From NCBI RefSeq assembly GCF_011742925.1, contig NZ_WAEL01000005.1, positions 310,001 to 374,000 on the forward strand: a stretch of DNA of 64,000 nucleotides, written 5' to 3'. A program made the translations under genes and the position numbers. The notes under the pieces are model-generated. The model was not told the DNA's origin and did no database searches. It worked only from the letters and a program-made list of their open reading frames with translations. This stretch comes from Fibrivirga algicola. GTDB taxonomy: Bacteria; Bacteroidota; Bacteroidia; Cytophagales; Spirosomataceae. Shown one piece after another: positions 25,221-34,793 of the stretch. The stretch's first letter is position 1; each line of letters begins with the position of its first letter.

Positions 25221-25706
25221 ATGGCAGAGACACTTCATATTCCACAAACCGATAATCGGCAGGCGATCTACGACAGCCTCATTCCGCAGATTGAGGCACT
25301 GATTACGGGTGAAACTGACCTGGTGGCTAATCTGGCCAACGTGGCGGCGGCCCTTCGGGAAGCATTCGGATTTTTTTGGGTTGGATTTTACCTCACGAAG
25401 GAAAACCAACTGGTATTGGGCCCGTTTCAGGGGCCAATTGCCTGTACGCGTATTGCGTTCAATAAGGGTGTTTGTGGAGCCGCCTACACCCGCCGCGAAA
25501 CCATACTGGTGCCGGATGTAGAGGCTTTTCCAGGCCATATCGCCTGTAGTTCGGCCTCCAAATCGGAGGTAGTCGTGCCTATTCTCAATCAGGCAGGCGA
25601 CGTGGCGATGGTACTGGATGTAGACAGCGACAAACTAGACGATTTCAGCGACGTAGATGTGCTGGGGCTGGAAGCTGTGGCAAGGCTGATAACTGCCAGT
25701 ATGTAG
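25221..25706 (+). CDS. msrC: Free methionine-(R)-sulfoxide reductase (GAF)
   Basis: 161 residues, a single GAF domain. The three cysteines used by fRMsr enzymes are present as Cys75 (GPIACTRI), Cys85 (KGVCGAA) and Cys109 (HIACSSASKSE), with spacings of 10 and 24 residues as in the E. coli enzyme. It reduces free L-methionine-R-sulfoxide in the cytosol. A complete promoter lies directly before the ATG. It converges with mnmD. Confidence 0.92.
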   Translation: MAETLHIPQTDNRQAIYDSLIPQIEALITGETDLVANLANVAAALREAFGFFWVGFYLTKENQLVLGPFQGPIACTRIAFNKGVCGAAYTRRETILVPDVEAFPGHIACSSASKSEVVVPILNQAGDVAMVLDVDSDKLDDFSDVDVLGLEAVARLITASM

Positions 25707-25804
25707 TTTGAGGGTAATGGTTTGCTGTTCGCTGTTGCGCTGCTGAAGCACAAACCGATCGGTTTGCGGAGCACCCCTAACATGACAAACATCAACCCAT
25801 TAAC

Positions 25805-26464
25805 TCAAATTTTTATCGCTCTGATTACTTCGCGTTTACGAGCGGGGCCAACATGCTTTTCTACCTCGAAGCCTGCCTCGCGAAGGTTGCGCTGCACAGC
25901 CGACTTTGAGCAGTAGGTAGTGAGTGCGCCGCCGGGCTGGAGTAAGGTAGCTACTTTCTGGAAGGCCTCCAGTGTCCAGAGCTCGGGTTGACCTTCGGGA
26001 GCAAAAGCGTCATAATAGACCAGATCGAACGTGCCGATGGGGGGCAGATCCTGCATCTTGGTGTTGTATTTGGTGAGCGTCAATTCAGGAACGATAGGCG
26101 TAGGTACGTTCCAGGGAGCTTCGTGCAGGTCGGGTAGCCAGAACGTGGTTAGTTCGTGGTCGTAATTCAGCAGTTTCGCCTCGTCGACCGGAATCGGATA
26201 CGCCTCAACACCTACGTAATCAATTACACGGTGATGCCGTTTTGCTTCACGAATAGTCATCAGGGCGTTGAGGCCTGTGCCAAACCCCATTTCAAACACA
26301 CGAACTGGTCCTTTCACCCGTTGGAAGGTGTAAAGTAAACCCAGCTCAATAAACACACGGTCTGACTCCTGGACGGCGCCATAGATAGAGTGGTAGTGTT
26401 GCCCTACCTCCGCGTTGAATACCGAATGTGACCCATCGGCTGTTACCACCACTTGCGTATTCAT
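25805..26464 (-). CDS. mnmD: tRNA mnm5s2U34 methyltransferase MnmD
   Basis: 219 residues. A SAM-binding Rossmann domain carries FEMGFGTGLNALM, and the family hallmark YYDAFAPEGQPELW follows. It matches the stand-alone methyltransferase domain of MnmC, which completes 5-methylaminomethyl-2-thiouridine at the tRNA wobble base. The FAD oxidase domain of full MnmC is absent, as in other bacteria with MnmD. ATG 26464 is preceded by an in-frame TTG, which is less likely as the start. Confidence 0.9.
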   Translation of the reverse strand: MNTQVVVTADGSHSVFNAEVGQHYHSIYGAVQESDRVFIELGLLYTFQRVKGPVRVFEMGFGTGLNALMTIREAKRHHRVIDYVGVEAYPIPVDEAKLLNYDHELTTFWLPDLHEAPWNVPTPIVPELTLTKYNTKMQDLPPIGTFDLVYYDAFAPEGQPELWTLEAFQKVATLLQPGGALTTYCSKSAVQRNLREAGFEVEKHVGPARKREVIRAIKI

Positions 26465-26600
26465 CAAAACATTCAGGCTTTTCGGCTAATTTCGCCATTG
26501 GCAACCGACATAACTAACCTGTATAATCAGTTAAAAGGCGGCGGTGTTTTCCACAGCCTGTTTGTTAATCGTTAAACAGACTACAATTTCTCATAAAAAA

Positions 26601-27074
26601 ATGATTCAACGCATTCAAAGTGTTTTTCTGTTCCTGATTTCAGCGTCGATGGGTGTGGCTCTGGCCAATCCAATCTGGGAGAAACCCGGTATGAACCCTG
26701 GCGAAGAAGCCGAGTTAACACCTCTTCAGTACACGTATGAGCAGGGAGTGACCACCTTTACCACGCCACTCTGGTATTTGGGTGGACTACTCGCAATTGT
26801 TGCCCTGGTTGCTCTATTTGCCATTTTTCAGTACAAGAAACGGCTATTGCAAATGGGCCTTTGCGCCGCCAACGCTATTCTGTTAACGGCGTCGATGGGC
26901 GTTATACTGTATAATGTACTGATCAATGGCAAAACGTATGGCAACCCCGCCGATCAGGGATCATTCCTGACAGGCTTTTGGGCAATCGTTGTTGCTTTAG
27001 TATTGAACGCACTAGCCAACCGTTTTATCCGCCGGGACGAAAAATTAGTCCGTGAGTCAAATCGTATTCGCTGA
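26601..27074 (+). CDS. DUF4293 membrane protein
   Basis: 157 residues from ATG 26601 (MIQRIQSVFLFLISASMG). Four membrane segments fall at about 5-23, 58-76, 82-103 and 121-138. The N-terminal MIQRIQS-x-F-L and the overall layout match DUF4293, a family found in Bacteroidota and of unknown function. An in-frame ATG 19 codons earlier adds unconserved sequence. Codirectional genes are absent, so it is likely monocistronic. Confidence 0.82.
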   Translation: MIQRIQSVFLFLISASMGVALANPIWEKPGMNPGEEAELTPLQYTYEQGVTTFTTPLWYLGGLLAIVALVALFAIFQYKKRLLQMGLCAANAILLTASMGVILYNVLINGKTYGNPADQGSFLTGFWAIVVALVLNALANRFIRRDEKLVRESNRIR

Positions 27075-27115
27075 TTTGTGGTACGCGGCTTAATCAAACC
27101 GGGCCGCGTACTTTT

Positions 27116-27313
27116 TTAAAACTTCGGGCAGCCGCAGTCTTTTTTCTTGAAGAGGCCCCACATAAAGCCTTTCTTACGGCGGTAGCCTTTCTTCTTGCGC
27201 TTAAAGATAGATTCTTCCTTCACCGTGCTACTACGGGTAGGCAGCGAAGCCGCTGGAGCCTCGCCGATCAGCAGTGATGCCGAAAAGACGAGTAAAAAAG
27301 CTGTTGTTCTCAT
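27116..27313 (-). CDS. Small basic exported protein
   Basis: 65 residues: a signal peptide (to about APAAS, residue 23), then a Lys/Arg-rich stretch (FKRKKKGYRRKKGF) and a C-terminal MWGLFKKKDCGCPKF. The closing MWGLF...DCGCP is a motif I associate with small Cytophagales proteins of unknown role. The two cysteines two residues apart could bind metal or form a disulfide. Confidence 0.7.
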   Translation of the reverse strand: MRTTAFLLVFSASLLIGEAPAASLPTRSSTVKEESIFKRKKKGYRRKKGFMWGLFKKKDCGCPKF

Positions 27314-27549
27314 AACTCATTCAGTTGACTACGCTTCATTACTGGTAACGCAAAAGCATACATGATCGTTGTCTTTTTCCACTGTATAAGCGAATAGCAC
27401 AAACAATGCGCCAGTTGTTGCCTGATTAGCGCATTTTTTAACTCAAAAATCGTACACGTTTCAGGTTTAAAGCAGACTACAGCCTAGCTGCGTAGGGTAG
27501 AAATGCGAAATCCTGCCGCACCGGTCGCTACACACGCGTCAGCAACGTA

Positions 27550-27610
27550 GACCCTGCGTACATCAAAAAGCCCCGGCTATGAACCGGGGCTTTTTGATGT
27601 ACGCAGGGTC
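27550..27610. terminator. 27-bp perfect hairpin
   Basis: Arms 27550-27576 and 27584-27610 are perfectly complementary over 27 bp, starting GACCCTGCGTACATC, with the 7-nt loop CTATGAA. The inner part AAAAAGCCCCGG and its complement forms a classical terminator for the lipoprotein gene starting at 27896. The outer 15 bp exceed what termination needs. Confidence 0.8.
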
Positions 27611-27620
27611 TGGTGATGAA

Positions 27621-27896
27621 CTACCGTCTCCGACCACCGTTGTAAACGCGGGGGTTGTTGTAGCGGTAACTGTAGTTTGGGCTTCTGTAATACCGGGGCG
27701 CTCGCGAATAAACCCGGGGTGGGGCCACGTAAACAGGTGCCCGACGGTAACCGTAGTAGGGAGCTGCATACGGTCTGGGACCGTAATAGCCGTAACCAGG
27801 GCCGGTGCGGACGCCAACGTAGGAAGGACCGCAACTAGCCAGAGCGAAAATGAGCAACAAGCCCATTAGCGTATGACGCAATGTGTTGTTTTTCAT
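27621..27896 (-). CDS. Tyr/Arg/Pro-rich small lipoprotein
   Basis: 91 residues from ATG 27896. The signal MKNNTLRHTLMGLLLIFALASC gives a lipobox with Cys22. The mature part is low complexity, rich in Tyr, Arg, Pro and Gly (PGYGYYGPRPYAAPYYGYRR), and ends in GGRRR. It is probably an extended surface or periplasmic lipoprotein; function unknown. A longer in-frame reading from 28133 was rejected since it lacks a signal and overlaps the start of the next gene. Confidence 0.7.
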   Translation of the reverse strand: MKNNTLRHTLMGLLLIFALASCGPSYVGVRTGPGYGYYGPRPYAAPYYGYRRAPVYVAPPRVYSRAPRYYRSPNYSYRYNNPRVYNGGRRR

Positions 27897-28116
27897 ACCG
27901 ATTGCCACGCTACCGGACTGGTGAAAACCGCGTAGCAGGCTTATCTCTATAACGTTAGTAGGACGGAAATGATTTTGTATTGGCCCATTATAACGTCCTT
28001 CTAATGGGCAAAACCAACCCTTCGGTAAAATCCGTACTCTTGTAGCTAGCCCAGACACATACTCAACTAAACGGTTGACCTTATTTGTTGTCAGAGGTGT
28101 GTAAAACCAGTTCACT

Positions 28117-31100
28117 ATGCGTAATCCCGCCATCTATATCTGTGCCCTGACGCTGTTTCTATTACCGTTGCTGGGCCAGACACGTAAGAAAAGCAGTTCC
28201 TCAAGTTCTCCACCCATGACTGACTATGCTGCGAGCTGGAAAACGGCTGATTCCTTGATGGCCCGCGGATTACCCCAATCGGCCCTTGTAATTGCCGATC
28301 GGGTATATACCGAAGCCAAACGCACCGGCAACGACCCGCAACTATTGAAAGCTGCCATGCGACGGGTGGTGTATCGCACCAACGGGGCCAAGGATGAGGA
28401 GACGTACCTGACGCTGCTGAGTTCATTAAAGACCGATATCGATGCTACTACCGGGCCAACACGGGCGGTGCTGCAATCGGTGATGGCCGACGTGTACTGG
28501 CAGTATTTTCAGCAGAACCGCTACAAATTTTACAACCGGACGGCCACCGCTCCCGACGAACCGACGGCGCAATCGGCCACGACCGACGCCCTCGATCCAC
28601 GTACCTGGGATGCCCGCCGTTTGCAACAAACGGTGACGGAGCTATATACGGCGTCGACGCAGGAGGCAACCAACTTGCAGCAGGTGCCCGTTGCGGCCTA
28701 CGATGCGGTCATCAGCAAGGGAAACGAAGCGGGGCTGGCCTTGCGGCCCACGCTGTTTGACGTGCTGGCGCACCGGGCAATCGATTTCTTCACTCAGGCA
28801 CAATCGGATGTGATCAAGCCTATTCAGGCGTTTACGGTCAACAACCCCGCGTATCTGGGTAGACCGGAAGCGTTCGCGACGATGGCCTTGCCTGCTACCG
28901 ACCCGTTGTCGGGGGCTTACCAGTCGTTGCGGCTGTATCAGCAGTTGCTGGCTTTCCACCGGAACGATGCCGGTGGTGTGGCTTACGCGGCGAACGATAT
29001 TGAACGGCTGGCGCTGATGAAACGGCTGGGGACCTTACCCAATGAAGATGACCTGTATCGCCAAACACTGACGCAGCAGATTGCGGCGACCAGGGGTAAG
29101 CCAGCCGAAGCGGAATACATGCTGGCGTTGATACAACACCTGGCCGAAACGGGTGAGGTTCGGCCCCTGCCAAGAGGCCGCTTTCAGGCTACCGATCAGG
29201 AAACGCCCGACCCGTCACCGGCTGATACAACCCGCCGCTGGGACCGGAAACGCGCCGCGGATCTGGCCCGTGACCTGATCGCGCGTTTCCCAAATACCAT
29301 TTCTGCCCAGAGTGCAGCGTCGTTGCTCGCTAACCTGCTTCAGCCGGCATTAGGCGTAGAGGTCGAAGAAGCGACAGAGCCGGGCAAACCGTTTCGGGCG
29401 CGGGTTACCTATCAAAATACAAAAACGCTGTATTACAAAGTACTGCGTCTGAGCGCCACCGAAGCCCGTGCCCTGACTCGGTTCGACAACTACCGTAACG
29501 ACCCGAAGTACGACAAATGGTTTGCAGCGGTTCAGAATCACCCGGTGGTGGCCGAAGAGGAGGTGACGCTACCCGACGACGGTGATCTGCGCAATCATAG
29601 TGTCGAAATTGCCATGAAGGCATTGCCGTTAGGGCATTACGTGCTGCTGGTATCGAATGAAGGAAAGTGGGCTACGCCCAGCGCTAAAACGGCTGAGATT
29701 GTTAGCCTCGGCACGTTTGCCGTATCGAACCTGAGCTACGTAACAGTAGGCGGAAATATGGAGTACACTGGCACCCGAACCTTTTATGTGACTCACCGCA
29801 TGACCGGGCAGCCACTGGCAGGCGTGTCGGCGCAGTTGTTTGTACAGGATTCCCAGAGCGATGCACTGAGTGTGGCTGGTACGTATAAGACGGATGCCAA
29901 AGGGAAACTGACGATCGCGATAACGACAGATCGGTCGGCGTTTTTGCGGTTAACCATCGGAAACGATGTGTTGGATACCGATTCGTTTTACGGCTATCCA
30001 AATTTTCGCAATCCGGAAGCGCCGACCGACAACCGGTACTCAGTAGTCTTTACTGATCGCGCCATTTACCGGCCGGGGCAGACCGTGTACTGGAAAGTGC
30101 TGCAATACAGTGGTAAAGACAATGAGTTTGCGGTGGTGCCTAACGCGCCGATGGTTGTCCGGCTCACTGACGTAAACGGCGAAGAGGTGACAAAAGCAGA
30201 GGTGAAAACCAACGACTTTGGCACGGCCTCAGGTACGTTCACGGCACCCGTTGGCCGACTGACGGGCCAGATGACGATTGCAACGGCTAACGGGCAGGCC
30301 ACGATCCGGGTCGAAGAATACAAACGACCCACGTTCACTGTAGTAGCCGACTCGCTGAAACAGGCCGTGGTGCTGGGGCAGAACGTACCCGTGAAGGCGA
30401 TTGCCAAAACGCTGGCCGGTGCCGTGGTTGACGGAGCCGCCGTAAGCTACCGGGTTACCCGAACGTACTACCGGCCCTATTGGGGCTGGCACTGGTGGCG
30501 GCCGATCCGCCCGACCAGCGAGCAGGAGATTGCGAATGGTACGGCCAAAACCAATGCAGAAGGCGTAGTCAATTTTTCATTCCTGGCCCAGCCCGACTTG
30601 AGCATCGCCGCATCTGAAAAGCCACAGTTTACCTTTACAATCACTATCGACGTTACCGACGTGTCGGGTGAGACACGGTCGACTACGCAGACGCTGCGTA
30701 TTGGCTATACCGCCCTGACGGCAGAGTTGGTACTGCCCAGCCCGGTGCTTACTACCGAGCCGAAACCGTACGTCGTCCGGTTGCTGAACGCCAGCGGGAA
30801 CAAGGTCGGTATCAAGTCGGGAAGCGTGGCCATTTCGCGAATCACACCGCCGCGGCCAGGTTTGCGCAGCCGCCTTTGGGCCCGCACAGACCGCAACCTG
30901 CTAACCCGCGAAGCCTACGTGGCGCAGTTTCCGCTCGATATATACGCCAATGAAGACGACCCTACTACCTGGCCCAAAACACCTGTACGGTCAACTTCAC
31001 CCACATCAGTTAGCCTGGCCGGGCTGGCGTCGGGCATGTACGTTGCCGACATCAATGCCATTGACTCGACAGGTGTGTCGGTGCAGCAGGCCGTATTTTT

Positions 31101-34100
31101 CGAGGTAATCGACCCCGGCAAACCAACGGCTCCTATACGGGCAGGTGCGTTCGTTCAGGTGCAGAAAGCGACCGCCCAACCCGGCGAAGAAGCCATATTC
31201 TGGGTGGGTACGTCGACGGCCTCGGCTACTCGCCCCGACGCGGTACTGATGGCTGTAGAGGAAAGGGGCAAGATTGTTCGGGAAGAGTGGCTGACGGTGA
31301 CGGGGCAACCGATTCGGGTGACGTTGCCCGTTCAGGAAAAACACCGGGGCAACTTTGTGGTGCATTTCGCCACGGTGCAAAATGGCCGCTTGTTGAGCCA
31401 GTCGGAGACCATCACGGTGCCCTTTACAAATAAAGAGCTGACCGTTGAGACCGAGACCTTCCGCGATAAACTAAAACCCGGCCAGCCCGAACAGTGGACA
31501 GTACGGATTAGCGGCCCTAAACAGGATAAAGTGCTGGCTGAATTAGCCGCTACCCTCTACGACGCTTCCCTCGATGCCTTCGCCCGCCTGGAATGGCCTA
31601 CTTCGTTCTATAGCGTCAATTATACCAATTCAGGCTACTGGCAAAGTCAGGCGTTTGGCACCATGATAACGCAACAATATTGGAATAGGAGCATGCCGGC
31701 CCTAGTTCGCTCAACGCTGCAACAACGCATGGTGCCCAGGCTTACCTGGGGGCCCTACAACTACGACCAGTACAGGGGTCGTTTTACACTTAATTTGTCC
31801 ACGCTGACCATTCATGTTAAACGTGATAAAGGCGTACTTACAGGCCGGGCGTTTATGGGAGACATTGAAGCACCTGCTCCGGGGGTGAATGTAGTAGTTA
31901 AAGGCACAAAGCAGGGAACTGTTACGGATGCAGCAGGCAACTTTACAATTCAGATGGAGAAGCCCACAAAAAAGGTGGCGCTCCTTGTTGCCTTCGTTGG
32001 GTACAAACCGGCTACGATAGAACTGGCTGATAAACAGTCGATAACTACTGTTCTGCAAGCCAATGATCAGCTGTTGTATGAATCGGTAGTGGTTGGCTAC
32101 GGCACCCAGAATCGGCGAGATATGACGAGCTCGGTCAACATACGCGGCGCAGCACCGATGGCTATGGCGAAAATGGCAGCCGCTGCCCCCGACGTTGCCG
32201 ACGCCTCGGCAGTACAGGTTGAACAACCCAACGTACCTACAAAGGTACCGGTTGCTACCCCACCCCTGATTCGGAAAAACTTCAACGAGACAGCGTTCTT
32301 CTTCCCGCAGCTACAAACCGACAAGCAGGGGCGCGTAGTGCTGAACTTTACGATGCCTGAGGCCCTCACGCGCTGGCGGCTGGTGACCTTTGCTCACACC
32401 AAAACGATGCAGACCGGTATGATGGAGCGTGAAATCGTGACGCAGAAAGAATTGATGGTTACGACCAACGTACCCAGGTTCCTCCGCGAAAACGATACGC
32501 TCCGCCTCACCGCCCGAATCGATAACCTGAGCGGTAAGCCACTCACCGGTACGTCGCAACTCAACATCACCGATGCCATTACCGGCGAATCATTAAACGC
32601 AAAAATGGGGCTTGCGGTGATGAATCAGACGATTTCGGTCAAGGCTGGGCAGAGTACCCTGGCTGCCTGGACACTGGTTGTGCCGCAGGATCTGCCACCG
32701 GTAGCCTTTCGTGTCACGGCCACGGCCGGTACATTCACCGATGGCGAAGAACGGGTGGTGCCCGTACTGCCTAACCGCACATTGGTGACCGATGTTCAGC
32801 CATTCTGGATTAATGGCGGCGATAAAGACCGCACGTTTCGGCTGGGACCGCTGGTTGATCACAACCCGGAATTGCCGTTGAATACCGAACGCCTCACGGT
32901 GGAAGTGACGAGCAACCCCGCCTGGTATGCGCTGCAAAGTCTGCCGTATCTGATGGAGTACAGCTACGATTGTGCCGAGCAAGTGTTCAGCAAAATGTAT
33001 GCAAACAGCCTTGGAGCACATATTCTGGCCAGTCGCCCGCAGTTCCGGCAGGTGGTAGATGTATGGAAGCAAACGCCGCCCCGGAGTCCGCTGGCGAGTA
33101 ATGAGGAGTTGAAGGCCGTTATGCTCGAAAATACACCCTGGCTGGCCGACGCTAAATCGGAAGCCGATCGAACGGCGAAACTGGGCCAGTTCTTCGACCA
33201 GAGCCGACTGGCTGCTGAACAGCGCCGGGCCATTGATAAGCTGCGCCAGTTGCAGGACGCCAGCGGTGCCCTGACTTGGTTCTCGGGTATGCGGCCTAAC
33301 CTGAGCATGACCCTGCATGTGCTGGCGGGACTGGGCCACCTCCAAAAACTAGGCGTTGCGTTCGATCCCGGTGTGCGGTCAGACGTGGCTACGTTGCAGG
33401 CGGGCCTGATCCGGTACGCCGATGCGGAGATTGTCCGGCAGATTGCGGAGCAGAAAAGGCGCGCCGCCGAGCAAAAAACAACGCCGGGTACGCCGTATTG
33501 GGCAGCGCATTACCTCTACGCCCGTAGCTTTTACCTCGGCACCAACGCCGTTGCCAAAGAGGTAGAAACGTATCTGCTACCGGTGCTGACTACTGGCTGG
33601 CAACAGAGCTCATTGCAAAGCCAGGCGCTGGCGGCCACTACGCTCCACCGATTCAAGAAAGTAAGCGAGGCCCACGCCATTTTGCAATCAGTCACGGAGC
33701 GCAGTAAGGTGTCGGAGGAACTGGGTATGTATTGGCCCGAAAATACGAGCGGTACATACTGGTACCAGACCCCGATTGAAACGCAGGCATACCTCATTGA
33801 AGCCTACGACGAAATCTGCCGTACCGAATCGGTCACCCCAACCGCTACTGCAGGCCAACTGGATTGTTTTGCCTGGTTACGGACGATGCCTCAGCATAAA
33901 AACCTGGTTGGTTCAGGGCCATTTATCGATAAGATGCGGCAATGGCTGGTGCAGCAAAAACGTACCCAGTCGTGGCCTTCGACCAAAGCGACTACCGAGG
34001 CCGTGTATGCGTTGCTGCTGCGCGGTTCTGACTGGCTGGACACGAAAGCGACCATGACGGTGCTGATTGGGGGCAAAGACATTGCCCCGCGCGTAACCAA

Positions 34101-34686
34101 AACCGAAACCCTAACCGACTACCAGAAGGTGACCTTCGCCCCCTCGGAAGTAACAACAGCAATGGGCGTGGTGACGGTAAGCAAACCAGCCAAAACGGGG
34201 CCGGGTTGGGGGGCAGCCTATTGGCAGCATTTCGAACCGCTAGACGCCATCGCGGGGAACGGCACAAACTTAACACTTAGGAAAACGCTGTTCCGGCAGC
34301 GCAATACGGATGCCGGTCCTGTTCTGGAGGCCATCACACCGAAAACGATCCTGAAGCCCGGTGACCTGCTGAAAGTCCGAATGGTGCTAACCGCCGACCG
34401 CAACATGGAATATGTGCACCTGAAAGACGGACGTGCCTCGGGGTTTGAACCGGTAGCGGCCTTGTCGGGTACCAAATACCAGAATGGCCTGTCATATTAT
34501 GAAGCCCCCCGCGACGCCAGCACCGATTTCTTTATTGAATACCTCCCCACCGGAACCCACGTCTTCGAGTATGCGCTACGCGTAGTGCATACCGGCGATT
34601 TTGGCGCTGGCCTGGCTACGGTACAATGCTTCTACGCGCCTGAGTTCGCTGCCCACTCAACGGGTGGCCGCGTGCAGGTGAGGTAA
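28117..34686 (+). CDS. Alpha-2-macroglobulin with SusC-like insertion
   Basis: 2189 residues, exported by an N-terminal signal peptide without a lipobox. MG domains include the Bacteroidota A2M region with DRAIYRPGQTVYWK near residue 645. The thioester motif C-x-E-Q is intact as Cys1619 (YDCAEQVFSK), so the protein can in principle trap proteases covalently. Where the bait region is expected (about residues 1225-1345) there is a carboxypeptidase-regulatory-like beta domain (LTGRAFMGDIEAPAPGVNV, GTVTDAAGNFTIQM) ending in VVVGYGTQNRRDMTSSV, the segment typical of SusC receptor N-termini. The TED-like alpha-helical domain and a C-terminal beta domain follow. No pbpC neighbour is present. Likely a periplasmic or surface protease trap. 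Confidence 0.9.
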   Translation: MRNPAIYICALTLFLLPLLGQTRKKSSSSSSPPMTDYAASWKTADSLMARGLPQSALVIADRVYTEAKRTGNDPQLLKAAMRRVVYRTNGAKDEETYLTLLSSLKTDIDATTGPTRAVLQSVMADVYWQYFQQNRYKFYNRTATAPDEPTAQSATTDALDPRTWDARRLQQTVTELYTASTQEATNLQQVPVAAYDAVISKGNEAGLALRPTLFDVLAHRAIDFFTQAQSDVIKPIQAFTVNNPAYLGRPEAFATMALPATDPLSGAYQSLRLYQQLLAFHRNDAGGVAYAANDIERLALMKRLGTLPNEDDLYRQTLTQQIAATRGKPAEAEYMLALIQHLAETGEVRPLPRGRFQATDQETPDPSPADTTRRWDRKRAADLARDLIARFPNTISAQSAASLLANLLQPALGVEVEEATEPGKPFRARVTYQNTKTLYYKVLRLSATEARALTRFDNYRNDPKYDKWFAAVQNHPVVAEEEVTLPDDGDLRNHSVEIAMKALPLGHYVLLVSNEGKWATPSAKTAEIVSLGTFAVSNLSYVTVGGNMEYTGTRTFYVTHRMTGQPLAGVSAQLFVQDSQSDALSVAGTYKTDAKGKLTIAITTDRSAFLRLTIGNDVLDTDSFYGYPNFRNPEAPTDNRYSVVFTDRAIYRPGQTVYWKVLQYSGKDNEFAVVPNAPMVVRLTDVNGEEVTKAEVKTNDFGTASGTFTAPVGRLTGQMTIATANGQATIRVEEYKRPTFTVVADSLKQAVVLGQNVPVKAIAKTLAGAVVDGAAVSYRVTRTYYRPYWGWHWWRPIRPTSEQEIANGTAKTNAEGVVNFSFLAQPDLSIAASEKPQFTFTITIDVTDVSGETRSTTQTLRIGYTALTAELVLPSPVLTTEPKPYVVRLLNASGNKVGIKSGSVAISRITPPRPGLRSRLWARTDRNLLTREAYVAQFPLDIYANEDDPTTWPKTPVRSTSPTSVSLAGLASGMYVADINAIDSTGVSVQQAVFFEVIDPGKPTAPIRAGAFVQVQKATAQPGEEAIFWVGTSTASATRPDAVLMAVEERGKIVREEWLTVTGQPIRVTLPVQEKHRGNFVVHFATVQNGRLLSQSETITVPFTNKELTVETETFRDKLKPGQPEQWTVRISGPKQDKVLAELAATLYDASLDAFARLEWPTSFYSVNYTNSGYWQSQAFGTMITQQYWNRSMPALVRSTLQQRMVPRLTWGPYNYDQYRGRFTLNLSTLTIHVKRDKGVLTGRAFMGDIEAPAPGVNVVVKGTKQGTVTDAAGNFTIQMEKPTKKVALLVAFVGYKPATIELADKQSITTVLQANDQLLYESVVVGYGTQNRRDMTSSVNIRGAAPMAMAKMAAAAPDVADASAVQVEQPNVPTKVPVATPPLIRKNFNETAFFFPQLQTDKQGRVVLNFTMPEALTRWRLVTFAHTKTMQTGMMEREIVTQKELMVTTNVPRFLRENDTLRLTARIDNLSGKPLTGTSQLNITDAITGESLNAKMGLAVMNQTISVKAGQSTLAAWTLVVPQDLPPVAFRVTATAGTFTDGEERVVPVLPNRTLVTDVQPFWINGGDKDRTFRLGPLVDHNPELPLNTERLTVEVTSNPAWYALQSLPYLMEYSYDCAEQVFSKMYANSLGAHILASRPQFRQVVDVWKQTPPRSPLASNEELKAVMLENTPWLADAKSEADRTAKLGQFFDQSRLAAEQRRAIDKLRQLQDASGALTWFSGMRPNLSMTLHVLAGLGHLQKLGVAFDPGVRSDVATLQAGLIRYADAEIVRQIAEQKRRAAEQKTTPGTPYWAAHYLYARSFYLGTNAVAKEVETYLLPVLTTGWQQSSLQSQALAATTLHRFKKVSEAHAILQSVTERSKVSEELGMYWPENTSGTYWYQTPIETQAYLIEAYDEICRTESVTPTATAGQLDCFAWLRTMPQHKNLVGSGPFIDKMRQWLVQQKRTQSWPSTKATTEAVYALLLRGSDWLDTKATMTVLIGGKDIAPRVTKTETLTDYQKVTFAPSEVTTAMGVVTVSKPAKTGPGWGAAYWQHFEPLDAIAGNGTNLTLRKTLFRQRNTDAGPVLEAITPKTILKPGDLLKVRMVLTADRNMEYVHLKDGRASGFEPVAALSGTKYQNGLSYYEAPRDASTDFFIEYLPTGTHVFEYALRVVHTGDFGAGLATVQCFYAPEFAAHSTGGRVQVR

Positions 34687-34718
34687 TAAGGGTACTACCG
34701 TCTAAACAATTCTAATTC

Positions 34719-34754
34719 AGAAGGGCCTGTTTGTGCGCACAAACAGGCCCTTCT
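34719..34754. terminator. 36-bp perfect palindrome
   Basis: Two 18-bp arms (34719-34736, 34737-34754) meet with no spacer, starting AGAAGGGCCTGTTTG. It lies between the macroglobulin gene and the lipase-like gene. As RNA it would still fold with a short loop. It probably terminates the macroglobulin transcript, though the T tract is weak. Confidence 0.65.
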
Positions 34755-34793
34755 CTGCGTTTACAGAAAACGGCACATCCCCCGTTTCGGTCT

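Noticed and set aside
32593-33345. Long open frame antisense to the alpha-2-macroglobulin gene (250 codons)
   Set aside because: It lies wholly inside an intact 2189-codon gene, has no recognisable motif, and His/Arg/Gln-rich composition typical of antisense frames in this genome.
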